9,014 nucleotides of DNA, taken from an uncultured Collinsella sp. (GTDB lineage: Bacteria > Actinomycetota > Coriobacteriia > Coriobacteriales > Coriobacteriaceae). Positions 1-6,436 of the stretch are shown here, piece by piece. The DNA is taken from assembly GCA_900551555.1 (NCBI GenBank), contig URWC01000067.1:1-9014 (forward strand), written 5' to 3'. Position 1 is the first letter of the stretch. Each line of letters starts with the position of its first letter. The position numbers and the translations under genes were made by a program. The notes beneath the pieces were generated by a model. It was not told the origin of the DNA. It saw only the letters and a program-made list of their open reading frames with translations, and did not search any database.

Positions 1-1307
1 ACGCCGTTCACAAACACGGCCTTGGCGCGGCCATGTGCCTCAAAACCCTCGAGCGGCGTGTAGTCCACAGCCTGATGCTGCGTCGCCGCGCTAATGGTCC
101 AGCGCGCCTTGGGATCCCACACGCACACGTCGGCATCGGCGCCCTCGGCAAGACAGCCCTTACGCGGATACATGCCAAAGATGCGCGCCGGGTTCTCGCT
201 CATCAAGCGGCACAGATCCTCGGGACCCAGCTGTCCCTCAAAGCTCGTAGCGATCGCGACAGGACGATGCTCCACGCCGGGTCCGCCGTTGGGAATCGCG
301 CGGAAATCGTCGCGTCCGCGGTCCTTTTGCCCGTGCAGGTTAAAGCTGCAATGATCGGTCGCAATAGTATCGATCTCGCCGGCCACAAGCGCCTCGCGCA
401 GCGCGGCACGGTCACCGGCATGGCGCAGCGGCGGGCTCATCACGTACTTGGCGCCCGCAAAGCCGTCCTCGCCCTGCTCCAGATAGCAGGTGTCGTCGAG
501 CATCAGATACTGAGGGCAGGTCTCGACATAGATATTCTTCTGCCCGCGCGCTTTGGCAGCACGGATGGCCTCGAGCCCCAGCTTGGTCGAAAGGTGCACC
601 ACGTTGACCGGAGCGTCCCCGGCCAAGTGAGCCAGATACAGCAGGCGGCTCACGGCCTCGGCCTCACACACGTCCGGACGGCTGAGCGCATGCCCCTCGG
701 GCCCATGAATCCCCTGCTCGTACACGCGCTTCTGCAGTTCATTCACCAGCGTACCGTTCTCGCAATGCACGCAGAGCATGCCGCCCACGCGCTTGAGTTC
801 CTCCAGCACCTCGAGCGTCTCGGCGTCGTCCAGGCGCAGGTGGTCATAGGCAAAGTAGGTCTTAAACGACGACACGCCCGCCTCGCGCATGGCCGAAAGA
901 TCGGCGCGGTTGCGTTCATTCCACTCGGCGAGTGCCATATGAAAAGCGTAGTTTGCCGTGCAGGTTCCGTCGGCGCGGCGATGCCACTCGGCCAAGGCAT
1001 CGGGCATGGTCACGCCGCGATCGGCCGTCGCGTAGTCCACGATGGTCGTCGTACCGCCGCAGGCAGCCGCGCGCGTACCGGTCTCAAAGCTATCGGCTGT
1101 CCAATCCATGCCGGTCCAGCACTGCATGTGCGTGTGGCCGTCGATAAAGCCGGGGAACACCCAACAGTCCGTGGCGTCCTCGACGGTATCGTCCTCGCCC
1201 GGCTCAATCGCCACGGCAATCCGCACGATCTTGTCGCCCTCCATGGCAAGGTCGGCGCGGCGAAGCCCCTGGGGCGTCACGAGCGCGCCGTTTTTGATAA
1301 TGATCAT
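1..1307 (-). CDS. hyuA: Dihydropyrimidinase / D-hydantoinase-family cyclic amidohydrolase, 3' end beyond window
   Basis: A cytosolic metal-dependent cyclic amidohydrolase that should open a hydantoin- or dihydropyrimidine-like ring to an N-carbamoyl (ureido) acid. 435 codons are visible from ATG at 1307; the family is about 460 residues, so only a short C-terminal piece is missing at the left edge. The metal-site residues of the family are all readable: GHTH (H58, H60), the carboxylated lysine in SSFKTYF (K149), H181 in VHCENG, H238 in VVHLS and D318 in ATDHC. The family blocks ETCPQYL (262-268), YVMSPPLR (288-295) and IPNGGPGVEHR (338-348) are intact. The start lies 9 bp after the mocA stop. 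Context (ygeX, ygeY, ygeW, mocA) matches the E. coli HyuA/YgeZ neighbourhood, so a purine-breakdown ureide is the likely substrate, although the family alone does not fix it. Alternative: an ordinary dihydropyrimidinase of pyrimidine catabolism. Confidence 0.93.
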   Translation of the reverse strand, partial: MIIIKNGALVTPQGLRRADLAMEGDKIVRIAVAIEPGEDDTVEDATDCWVFPGFIDGHTHMQCWTGMDWTADSFETGTRAAACGGTTTIVDYATADRGVTMPDALAEWHRRADGTCTANYAFHMALAEWNERNRADLSAMREAGVSSFKTYFAYDHLRLDDAETLEVLEELKRVGGMLCVHCENGTLVNELQKRVYEQGIHGPEGHALSRPDVCEAEAVSRLLYLAHLAGDAPVNVVHLSTKLGLEAIRAAKARGQKNIYVETCPQYLMLDDTCYLEQGEDGFAGAKYVMSPPLRHAGDRAALREALVAGEIDTIATDHCSFNLHGQKDRGRDDFRAIPNGGPGVEHRPVAIATSFEGQLGPEDLCRLMSENPARIFGMYPRKGCLAEGADADVCVWDPKARWTISAATQHQAVDYTPLEGFEAHGRAKAVFVNG

Positions 1308-1312
1308 AATTG

Positions 1313-1319
1313 CTCCTTA
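1313..1319 (-). promoter_or_regulatory. hyuA ribosome-binding site fused to the mocA stop codon
   Basis: On the minus strand the sequence reads TAAGGAGCAATTATG. The TAA (1319-1317) is the stop codon of mocA and at the same time the first three bases of the TAAGGAG Shine-Dalgarno sequence of hyuA. A ribosome ending mocA therefore sits on the hyuA initiation region, which implies translational coupling and one shared mRNA. Confidence 0.8.
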
Positions 1320-1931
1320 TTGATTGATGCAGTTGGCCACGCGATCAAAATACGAGCAGGCGGCAATATGCTCCGTTATGCGTCGCTGTCCCTTGACGGT
1401 ATCGACGTCCCACAGCTCGTAGGCACGCGCCTCGACCAGCGTAACGTCGACGCGACCTTTGAGAATCGAGCCCCCGCCGTCCTTGCCCTCAAGACGCATG
1501 AGCGCATCGAACAGTTCCGCCGGAAAGAGCACCGGACTCGAAGGCTCACCGTTGCACGCAAGACGCACCGGATGCTTGCGGCCACGCTCGTCAAATGCAC
1601 GAACCATAGCCTCAAAAGAATCCGAACTCACGAGCGGCTGGTCGCCCGGCAAAAAGAGGCAACCTTTCCAGTTGCGTTCGACTCCCCACGAAAGGCCCGC
1701 ACGGACGCTATCGCTGCGCAGCTCGCCATCGTGCAGCACGCACGGGCAATGCTTGTCCTCGCAAATCTGAGCGACCTCGGGCCAACGCGTCGAAACCACG
1801 ACGTCAAAGCCCCGGGGAACCGAATCGATGGTCCGGGCAATCAGCGGCTCGCCATAGATATCGGCAAGCATCTTGTTAGAGCCAAACCGCTTGCCCTCGC
1901 CCGAAGCCATAATGACGCATCCAAGTTTCAT
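1317..1931 (-). CDS. mocA: MobA/MocA-like nucleotidyltransferase (molybdenum cofactor cytidylyltransferase family)
   Basis: A 204-residue NTP-transferase. The family moves a nucleotide onto molybdopterin; MocA members make the cytosine dinucleotide form used by xanthine-dehydrogenase-type hydroxylases. The N-terminal nucleotide loop is visible as ASGEGKRFG (9-17) followed by K20. The metal/nucleotide motif is GDQP (96-99), then a PVLFP strand (133-137), a GGGSIL segment (152-157) and a terminal DVDT (175-178). E. coli YgfJ (MocA), about 190 residues, sits in the same purine/selenium locus. The start at 1931 is chosen because AGGGGAGGT (1946-1938) lies 6 bp upstream and the nucleotide loop begins directly after it; an in-frame ATG at 1985 would add 18 unrelated residues. 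It is coupled to hyuA. Seen: motifs and context. Inferred: it matures a molybdenum hydroxylase encoded outside the window. C- versus G-nucleotide specificity cannot be read here. Confidence 0.85.
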   Translation of the reverse strand: MKLGCVIMASGEGKRFGSNKMLADIYGEPLIARTIDSVPRGFDVVVSTRWPEVAQICEDKHCPCVLHDGELRSDSVRAGLSWGVERNWKGCLFLPGDQPLVSSDSFEAMVRAFDERGRKHPVRLACNGEPSSPVLFPAELFDALMRLEGKDGGGSILKGRVDVTLVEARAYELWDVDTVKGQRRITEHIAACSYFDRVANCINQ

Positions 1932-2018
1932 GGTGATACCTCCCCTGAAACCATCGTACCCATAACTCGCGCCGCGGGCATCCACATCGAAAGCGCTTAT
2001 CCCACACGCCCGCGATGC

Positions 2019-2058
2019 AAAAAAGGGGCACCCCGCCGGTTGGCAGAGCGCCCCCTTT
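2019..2058 (-). terminator. Rho-independent terminator after ygeW
   Basis: On the minus strand AAAGGGG, one bulged G, then CGC pairs with GTGCCCCTTT across a 16-nt loop and runs into TTTTTT. The stem starts about 24 bp after the ygeW stop. The A-rich left arm plus T-run is classic. It separates dpaL-ygeY-ygeW from mocA-hyuA, which start 88 bp further on. I could not find a convincing promoter in 1947-2018, so mocA-hyuA may also live on read-through. Confidence 0.75.
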
Positions 2059-2081
2059 ACATGGCTTACCTCAACCCGGCT

Positions 2082-3284
2082 TTAGGCCTGGAGCCAACGG
2101 GCGGTGTTGCGCTCGTCGAGGGCCTTGAGGGTAGCGGCGGGATCGGCAACCTTCTGCAGGAACATCATGGCTGCGATGGCGTACGGCTTGTAGCTTGCCT
2201 CCTTGTACATGCCCACGCGGTGCATGTCGAAGACGTCGGCGTTAACCTCGCCGTGCTCGCAGGAGACACCGGAGATGTCGGCGGGCAGCGGGTGCATAAA
2301 GATGGTGTCCTGGCCGTTGGCAGTCTTCTCCATGAGCTCGGTCGTGGAGCACCAGTCCTGATGGGTGGCGTTCTGGGCGAGCAGCTCCTTCTCGAGCGCT
2401 GCGATGCCGGCGTCGTCGCCCTCGGCGTACAGGTTGGTGCGCTTCTCCATGGCGGCAAACGGAGCCCAGCTCTTGGGGATCACGATGTCGGCGCCCTCGA
2501 AGGCCTCGGCCATGGTGTTGACCTGCTTAAAGGTGGTGCCGGACTCGGCGGCGTAGCCCTTGGCGCGCTCGACGACCTCGGGCATGAGGTCATAGCCCTC
2601 GGGGTGAGCCAGGGTGACGTCCATGCCAAAGCGGGGCAGCAGGCTGATCAGCGACTGCGGGCAGGACAGCGGCTTGCCGTAAGAGGGCGAATAGGCCCAG
2701 GTGACGGCAACCTTCTTGCCCTTGAGGTTCTCGAGGCCGCCAAACTCGTTGATGAGGTAGAGCATGTCGGCAGAGGACTGCGTGGGGTGGTCGGAATCGG
2801 ACTGCAGGGAGATGAGCGTGGGACGGTGATCCAGAACGCCGTCCTCGTAGGCCTGCTGCACGGACTCAGAGACCTCGGTCATGTAGGCGTCGCCCTTGCC
2901 GATGTACATGTCATCGCGGATGCCGATGACGTCGGCCATGAAGGAGATCATGGTAGCGGTCTCGCGGACGGTCTCGCCGTGAGCGATCTGGGACTTCTTC
3001 TCGTCCAGGTCCTGCAGCTCAAGGCCGAGCAGGTTGGCGGCCTTAGAGAAGGAGAAGCGCGTACGGGTGGAGTTGTCGCGGAACAGGGAGACGGCCAGAC
3101 CCGAGTCGAAGATCTTGGACGAGACGTTGTTCTCGCGCAGCTCGCGCAGGGCGTCGGCGACGATGTAGAGAGCCTTGAGCTCATCGGTAGTCTTGTCCCA
3201 GGTGTGCAGGAAGTCGCTGCCGTACATACCCTTAAAATCGAGGCCGTTCAGCTGCTCGACGAGCTCGGTAAACTTAGCGTCCAT
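2082..3284 (-). CDS. ygeW: Knotted carbamoyltransferase YgeW
   Basis: A 400-residue member of the aspartate/ornithine carbamoyltransferase superfamily, of the YgeW type whose E. coli structure is knotted. The family moves a carbamoyl group between phosphate and an amino acceptor. Carbamoyl-phosphate contacts are visible: STRTR (72-76), HPTQ (166-169) and HPLP (331-334). The block ADISGVSCEHGEV followed by YKEASYKPY (to about 368) is typical of YgeW rather than ArgF or PyrB. E. coli YgeW is about 396 residues. The start at 3284 has AAAGGA (3297-3292) 7 bp upstream; an in-frame ATG at 3470 would add 62 non-conserved residues and run back through the ygeY-ygeW gap, so it is rejected. In this cluster it most likely works phosphorolytically on an N-carbamoyl intermediate from purine rings, saving energy as carbamoyl phosphate. 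The exact substrate is inference. Codon choice is strongly biased, as for a highly expressed enzyme. Confidence 0.95.
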   Translation of the reverse strand: MDAKFTELVEQLNGLDFKGMYGSDFLHTWDKTTDELKALYIVADALRELRENNVSSKIFDSGLAVSLFRDNSTRTRFSFSKAANLLGLELQDLDEKKSQIAHGETVRETATMISFMADVIGIRDDMYIGKGDAYMTEVSESVQQAYEDGVLDHRPTLISLQSDSDHPTQSSADMLYLINEFGGLENLKGKKVAVTWAYSPSYGKPLSCPQSLISLLPRFGMDVTLAHPEGYDLMPEVVERAKGYAAESGTTFKQVNTMAEAFEGADIVIPKSWAPFAAMEKRTNLYAEGDDAGIAALEKELLAQNATHQDWCSTTELMEKTANGQDTIFMHPLPADISGVSCEHGEVNADVFDMHRVGMYKEASYKPYAIAAMMFLQKVADPAATLKALDERNTARWLQA

Positions 3285-3485
3285 GGAAATGTCCTTTCTA
3301 AAGATGAAACGATCGCAATGAGTAGATGTGCTCCGGCATGCGCGTGTGGCTAGAACATGCAGAGCACCATGACGAGGACCCGCCACCGTTGAGGAAGCAT
3401 GGGAGATAACGACCGCGGGCCCCAAGTCAACAGGGGGTGCCGGGGACACGAGCAGCCCCCGGCTCAACAAAATCGAGGAATGGGA
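3285..3485 (-). other. ygeY-ygeW intercistronic gap with GC hairpin
   Basis: A 201-bp gap between ygeY and ygeW. It contains a perfect 7-bp stem GCCGGGG/CCCCGGC (3439-3445 with 3457-3463, 11-nt loop) starting just after the ygeY stop, with no T-run on the minus strand. A weak minus-strand promoter candidate follows: TTGACT (3430-3425) and TATCTC (3408-3403), 16 bp apart. Only the -35 box is good. The rest holds no gene I can support. The hairpin more likely protects or sets the 3' end of a processed mRNA than terminates it. Confidence 0.5.
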
Positions 3486-4871
3486 CTAATCAATCTTGTT
3501 GTTGGTCAGACCGGCGCGGAACACGGTGGCGTCGCCATCGGCCTTGCTCGGATCGTAGAGGTTCAGGGCAGCCACGTACATGGCAGCAGCGGTGACCAGG
3601 TCGTCCTTGTAGGTGACCTCGTTGGGAGCGTGAGCCTGAGACTCGGCACCCGGGCCAAAGCCCACGCAGGGGATGCCGTAGCGGCCCTGGATGGAAACGC
3701 AGTTCGTGGAAAAGGTCCACTTGTCGCACAGCGGGCGACCGGTGCGCTTGTCCATGCTGGGCTCGCAGCCGATGCGCTCGTCACCGAACATGGCCTTGTG
3801 GGCGTCGACGAGAGCCTTGACGTGCGGAGCGGTCTCCTTGTTGATCCACGTGGGGAAGTAAGCCTCGGTCTCGTAGACCTCGCCGGTCCAGGACGGACGG
3901 TCGTACATGTACATGGAGACCTTCACGTCGTCGCCGTACTTCTTGGCAGCCGGCAGGTTGCGGATCTCGTCCAGGCAGGACTCCCAGGTTTCACCGGCGG
4001 TCATGCGACGGTCGATGGAGATGGCGCAGGAGTCGGCCACGGCGCAACGGCTGGGGCTGGTGTAGAAGATCTGGCTGACGGTGCAGGTGCCGCGGCCCAG
4101 GAAGCGGGCATCCTCGAAGTGCTCGGGATTGTACTTGGGGTCGAGCATCTTGACGAGACCCTTGATGTCGGTCGACTCGTCGCAGCCGTTGTTGTTGAGG
4201 GCGCGGACGTCGGCGATGATGTCGGCCATCTTGTAGATGGCGTTGTCGCCGCGGTCGGGAGCGGAGCCGTGGCAGGAGGTGCCGTGAACGTCGACGCGGA
4301 TCTCCATGCGGCCGCGGTGACCGCGGTAGATGCCGCCGTCGGTGGGCTCGGTGGAAATGACGAACTCGGGCTTAATGCCGTCCTTGTTGTAGATGTACTG
4401 CCAGCACATGCCGTCGCAGTCCTCTTCCTGGACGGTGCCGACGACCATGATCTTGTAGCCCTCGGGGATGAGGCCCATGTCCTTCATCATCTTGGCAGCG
4501 TAGGTAGCAGAAGCCATGCCGCCCTCCTGGTCGGAGCCGCCGCGGCCGTAGATGATCTCATCGGTCTCGTAGCCCTCGTAGGGATCGGCATCCCAGTTCT
4601 CGATGTTGCCGATGCCGACGGTGTCGATGTGGGAGTCGATGGCGATGATCTTGTCGCCCTCGCCCATAAAGCCCATAACGTTGCCCAGGCCGTCGACCTT
4701 GACCTCGTCATAGCCAAGGTTCTCCATCTCGGCCTTGATGCAAGCAACAACCTCACCCTCCTCGCAGGACTCAGAGGGATGGGAGATCATAGCGCGCAGG
4801 AAGCGAGTCATATCAGCACGATGAGACTCAGCAGCAGCCTTGATAGCGTCGAAATCGAGTTCTTTAGCCAT
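3486..4871 (-). CDS. ygeY: YgeY-family selenium-metabolism-linked M20 hydrolase
   Basis: A 461-residue zinc-type aminoacylase/peptidase of the M20 fold, of the YgeY subgroup found beside ygeX and ygeW in purine/selenium loci. M20 landmarks in order: H81 and D83 in SHIDT, D114 in GRGGSDQEGG, the catalytic pair E149-E150 in VQEEDCDG, E175 in STEPT, and H414 in SQAHAPNE. The lid domain lies roughly at 185-300. From family chemistry it should hydrolyse an amide or carbamoyl-type bond in a small intermediate; published work on gut bacteria links this gene to purine and uric-acid breakdown. The precise substrate is not known to me. The start at 4871 has AAAGG 9 bp upstream; a nearer ATG (4878) is out of frame. 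It is about 60 residues longer than E. coli YgeY as I recall it, partly from a C-terminal tail after about residue 440. It begins 74 bp after dpaL. Confidence 0.93.
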   Translation of the reverse strand: MAKELDFDAIKAAAESHRADMTRFLRAMISHPSESCEEGEVVACIKAEMENLGYDEVKVDGLGNVMGFMGEGDKIIAIDSHIDTVGIGNIENWDADPYEGYETDEIIYGRGGSDQEGGMASATYAAKMMKDMGLIPEGYKIMVVGTVQEEDCDGMCWQYIYNKDGIKPEFVISTEPTDGGIYRGHRGRMEIRVDVHGTSCHGSAPDRGDNAIYKMADIIADVRALNNNGCDESTDIKGLVKMLDPKYNPEHFEDARFLGRGTCTVSQIFYTSPSRCAVADSCAISIDRRMTAGETWESCLDEIRNLPAAKKYGDDVKVSMYMYDRPSWTGEVYETEAYFPTWINKETAPHVKALVDAHKAMFGDERIGCEPSMDKRTGRPLCDKWTFSTNCVSIQGRYGIPCVGFGPGAESQAHAPNEVTYKDDLVTAAAMYVAALNLYDPSKADGDATVFRAGLTNNKID

Positions 4872-4945
4872 TGTTCATAACCTTTCAAACGAAGGAATCT
4901 ACCTTTGAGGTGGCGGAGCGATACCTATTTACTCCGCCCCAACGA
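4872..4945 (-). other. dpaL-ygeY intercistronic hairpin
   Basis: The 74-bp gap contains a perfect 7-bp stem GGCGGAG/CTCCGCC (4938-4932 with 4918-4912 on the minus strand) around a 13-nt loop, starting 7 bp after the dpaL stop. No T-run follows, so it is unlikely to stop transcription fully. It resembles the hairpin after ygeY and may stabilise or separate the dpaL message. The ygeY ribosome site GAAAGG lies downstream of it. Confidence 0.6.
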
Positions 4946-6160
4946 TTAGCAAGTGGGATATTCGCCTTCCCAAACAATGCGGCGATACTGGTCGGGATCC
5001 GTATCGCCCTCGGTGGAGAAGCAGAGCACGGAGCTCGTCTTGTCCAGGCCGATGAGTTCCTTGAGCTCGGCGTACTCGGGATCGAGCATGAGAGTCTCGA
5101 CCAGACCGGTGGTCACAGCGCCGGACTCGCCGGAGATGACGCGCGGGTCGCCCTTCTCGGGAGCGCCCAGGGTGCGCATGCCGCGAGCGGTGACCCAGTC
5201 GGGGCAGGACACGAAGGCGGTGGCGTGGTTGCGCAGGATATCCCAGCCCAGGATGTTGGGCTCACCGCAGCACAGACCGGCCATGATGGAGGGCATGTCG
5301 CCGTCCACGATGCGCGGGTCACCGTCGCCGGCGGCAGCGCCCTTGTACAGGCAGGCGGCAGGCGCGCACTCAACCACGACGAAGGTGGGCGGGTTATCGG
5401 GATACAGGTTGGTGAAGTAGCCCACCACGGCGCCGGCGAGCGAGCCTACACCGGCCTGGACAAAGACGTGCGTCGGGCGGTTGATGGCCATCTCGCGCAG
5501 CTGCTCGGCAGCCTCGGAAGCCATGGTGCCGTAGCCCTCCATAATCCAAGACGGGATCTTCTCGTAGCCCTCCCAGGCGGTGTCCTGAACGATGACGCCG
5601 CGCTCGCAGGCGTCGGCCTCGGCGGCGGCCATGCGCACGCACTCGTCGTAGTTGACCTCTTCGATGGTCACCGTGGCGCCCTCAGCGGCGATGTTGTCGA
5701 AGCGGGGCTTGGTGGAACCCTTGGGCATGTGCACGACGGCCTTCTGACCCAGCTTGTTGGCAGCCCATGCCACGCCGCGGCCATGGTTGCCGTCGGTGGC
5801 GGTAAAGAAGGTGGCCTGGCCAAAGTCCTTGGCAAGCTGATCGGAAGTCAGGTAATCGAAGGTGCAGTCGGCAACGTCCTTGCCGGTCTCGTCGGCAATG
5901 TAGTTGGCCATGGCAAACGAGCCGCCCAGAACCTTAAAGGCGTTGAGGCCAAAGCGATAGCTCTCGTCCTTAACGCACAGGTTGGACAGACCCAGGCGCG
6001 CAGCCTGACCGTCCAGGCGGGCAAGCGGGGTGACGGTATATTGAGGGAACGACTGGTGGAAGGCACGGGCCTTCTTCACGTGGTCGAGACTCATGATTCC
6101 CAAGTGCTTGTCATCGCTCTTGGGCATCGTGTTGCCCGCCCACTGGATCTTATCGGCCAT
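4946..6160 (-). CDS. dpaL: Diaminopropionate ammonia-lyase (YgeX)
   Basis: A PLP enzyme of fold type II that converts D- or L-2,3-diaminopropionate to pyruvate and two ammonia. It has 404 residues (E. coli enzyme about 398). The PLP lysine is K76 in the family block KDESYRFGLNAFK (64-76). D123 in TDGNHGRGVAW matches the aspartate used as catalytic base for the D-isomer in the E. coli enzyme. The phosphate-binding glycine loop is GVGSLAGA (237-244), and AGLCCGEPN (294-302) is typical of the family. The start at 6160 follows TAAGGAG with 8 bp spacing. It is the first gene of the minus-strand unit and diverges from the regulator at 6437. In the purine-degradation context it would be the terminal step, feeding pyruvate and ammonia to central metabolism. 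Codon choice is highly biased, suggesting strong expression when induced. Confidence 0.96.
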   Translation of the reverse strand: MADKIQWAGNTMPKSDDKHLGIMSLDHVKKARAFHQSFPQYTVTPLARLDGQAARLGLSNLCVKDESYRFGLNAFKVLGGSFAMANYIADETGKDVADCTFDYLTSDQLAKDFGQATFFTATDGNHGRGVAWAANKLGQKAVVHMPKGSTKPRFDNIAAEGATVTIEEVNYDECVRMAAAEADACERGVIVQDTAWEGYEKIPSWIMEGYGTMASEAAEQLREMAINRPTHVFVQAGVGSLAGAVVGYFTNLYPDNPPTFVVVECAPAACLYKGAAAGDGDPRIVDGDMPSIMAGLCCGEPNILGWDILRNHATAFVSCPDWVTARGMRTLGAPEKGDPRVISGESGAVTTGLVETLMLDPEYAELKELIGLDKTSSVLCFSTEGDTDPDQYRRIVWEGEYPTC

Positions 6161-6248
6161 ACGGTGAACTCCTTAAGTCCTCTCTTGCCGGCCCCGCATA
6201 CGCGTTTCAGCCCATTCCCATTCATGCGACTGAACTTTTATGTGGATG

Positions 6249-6268
6249 CCAAACAAAAAGTTTGTTAG
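6249..6268 (+). promoter_or_regulatory. Operator-like dyad element A
   Basis: CCAAACAAAAAGTTTGTTAG. Its core AACAAA-AAG-TTTGTT (6252-6266) is a perfect 6-3-6 inverted repeat. It lies on the dpaL side of the divergent region. Confidence 0.55.
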
Positions 6269-6275
6269 TAATGTT

Positions 6276-6295
6276 CTATCACACTTTTTGATTGG
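6276..6295 (-). promoter_or_regulatory. Operator-like dyad element B
   Basis: On the minus strand CCAATCAAAAAGTGTGATAG, matching element A at 17 of 20 positions. Two of the three differences (positions 5 and 17) are symmetric and keep the dyad paired, which argues for selection on a dimer-binding site. Its centre is 26 bp from that of A. Confidence 0.5.
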
Positions 6296-6299
6296 TATA

Positions 6300-6319
6300 C
6301 CTAACGAATTGTTTGTTGC
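6300..6319 (+). promoter_or_regulatory. Operator-like dyad element C
   Basis: CCTAACGAATTGTTTGTTGC, matching element A at 14 of 20 positions. Its core AACGAA-TTG-TTTGTT has one mispaired position. Its centre is 25 bp from that of B. B and C face each other across a central TATA (6296-6299), so the CC ends of both form the GGTATACC palindrome. Confidence 0.5.
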
Positions 6320-6436
6320 CGCAATCGGTACTTTTTCGCCGCCGAACGGTTATGAATTGCCTTGTTGATGGATTTGTTTGCGGTCAAGTGTGGTTTATGG
6401 CACAGTGAGCCCAAACTAATTTTTAGGAAGGCACCT

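Larger units (their letters stand above)
6161..6436. promoter_or_regulatory. Divergent control region between dpaL and the YheO-type regulator
   Basis: A 276-bp AT-rich island in otherwise GC-rich DNA, carrying the control signals for both divergent units. It holds three related dyad elements (listed separately) and a perfect palindrome GGTATACC (6294-6301). On the plus strand this reads as an extended -10, TGGTATACC, without a good -35; on the minus strand it reads TAGGTATACC. A second weak minus-strand -10, CATAAA (6242-6237), lies just downstream of element A. I cannot decide the start points. CCAAACTAATT (6411-6421) beside the regulator's ribosome site resembles the left half of the elements and might serve autoregulation. 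Confidence 0.6.

Noticed and set aside
33..3353. Very long plus-strand open frame (over 1000 codons) opposite hyuA, mocA and ygeW
   Set aside because: It runs antisense across three well-identified genes and a terminator, its product is low-complexity and resembles no family, and it is explained by GC-rich codon bias on the other strand.
3285..3470. N-terminal extension of ygeW to an ATG at 3470
   Set aside because: The extension is not YgeW-like, overlaps the intercistronic hairpin, and the ATG at 3284 has its own well-placed AAAGGA.
3399..6268. Long plus-strand open frames opposite ygeY and dpaL (3399-4880, 4871-6268)
   Set aside because: Antisense shadows of two strongly supported enzymes; the Gly/Val/Ala/Leu-rich products have no domain and no convincing ribosome site.
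6270..6290. CRP/FNR-type site suggested by TGTGAT on the minus strand in element B
   Set aside because: The second half-site is missing at the required spacing; the match is better explained by the dyad family.
6362..6436. Upstream TTG start for the regulator
   Set aside because: It adds 25 residues unlike YheO proteins and lacks a ribosome site, whereas ATG 6437 has AGGAAGG at 5 bp.
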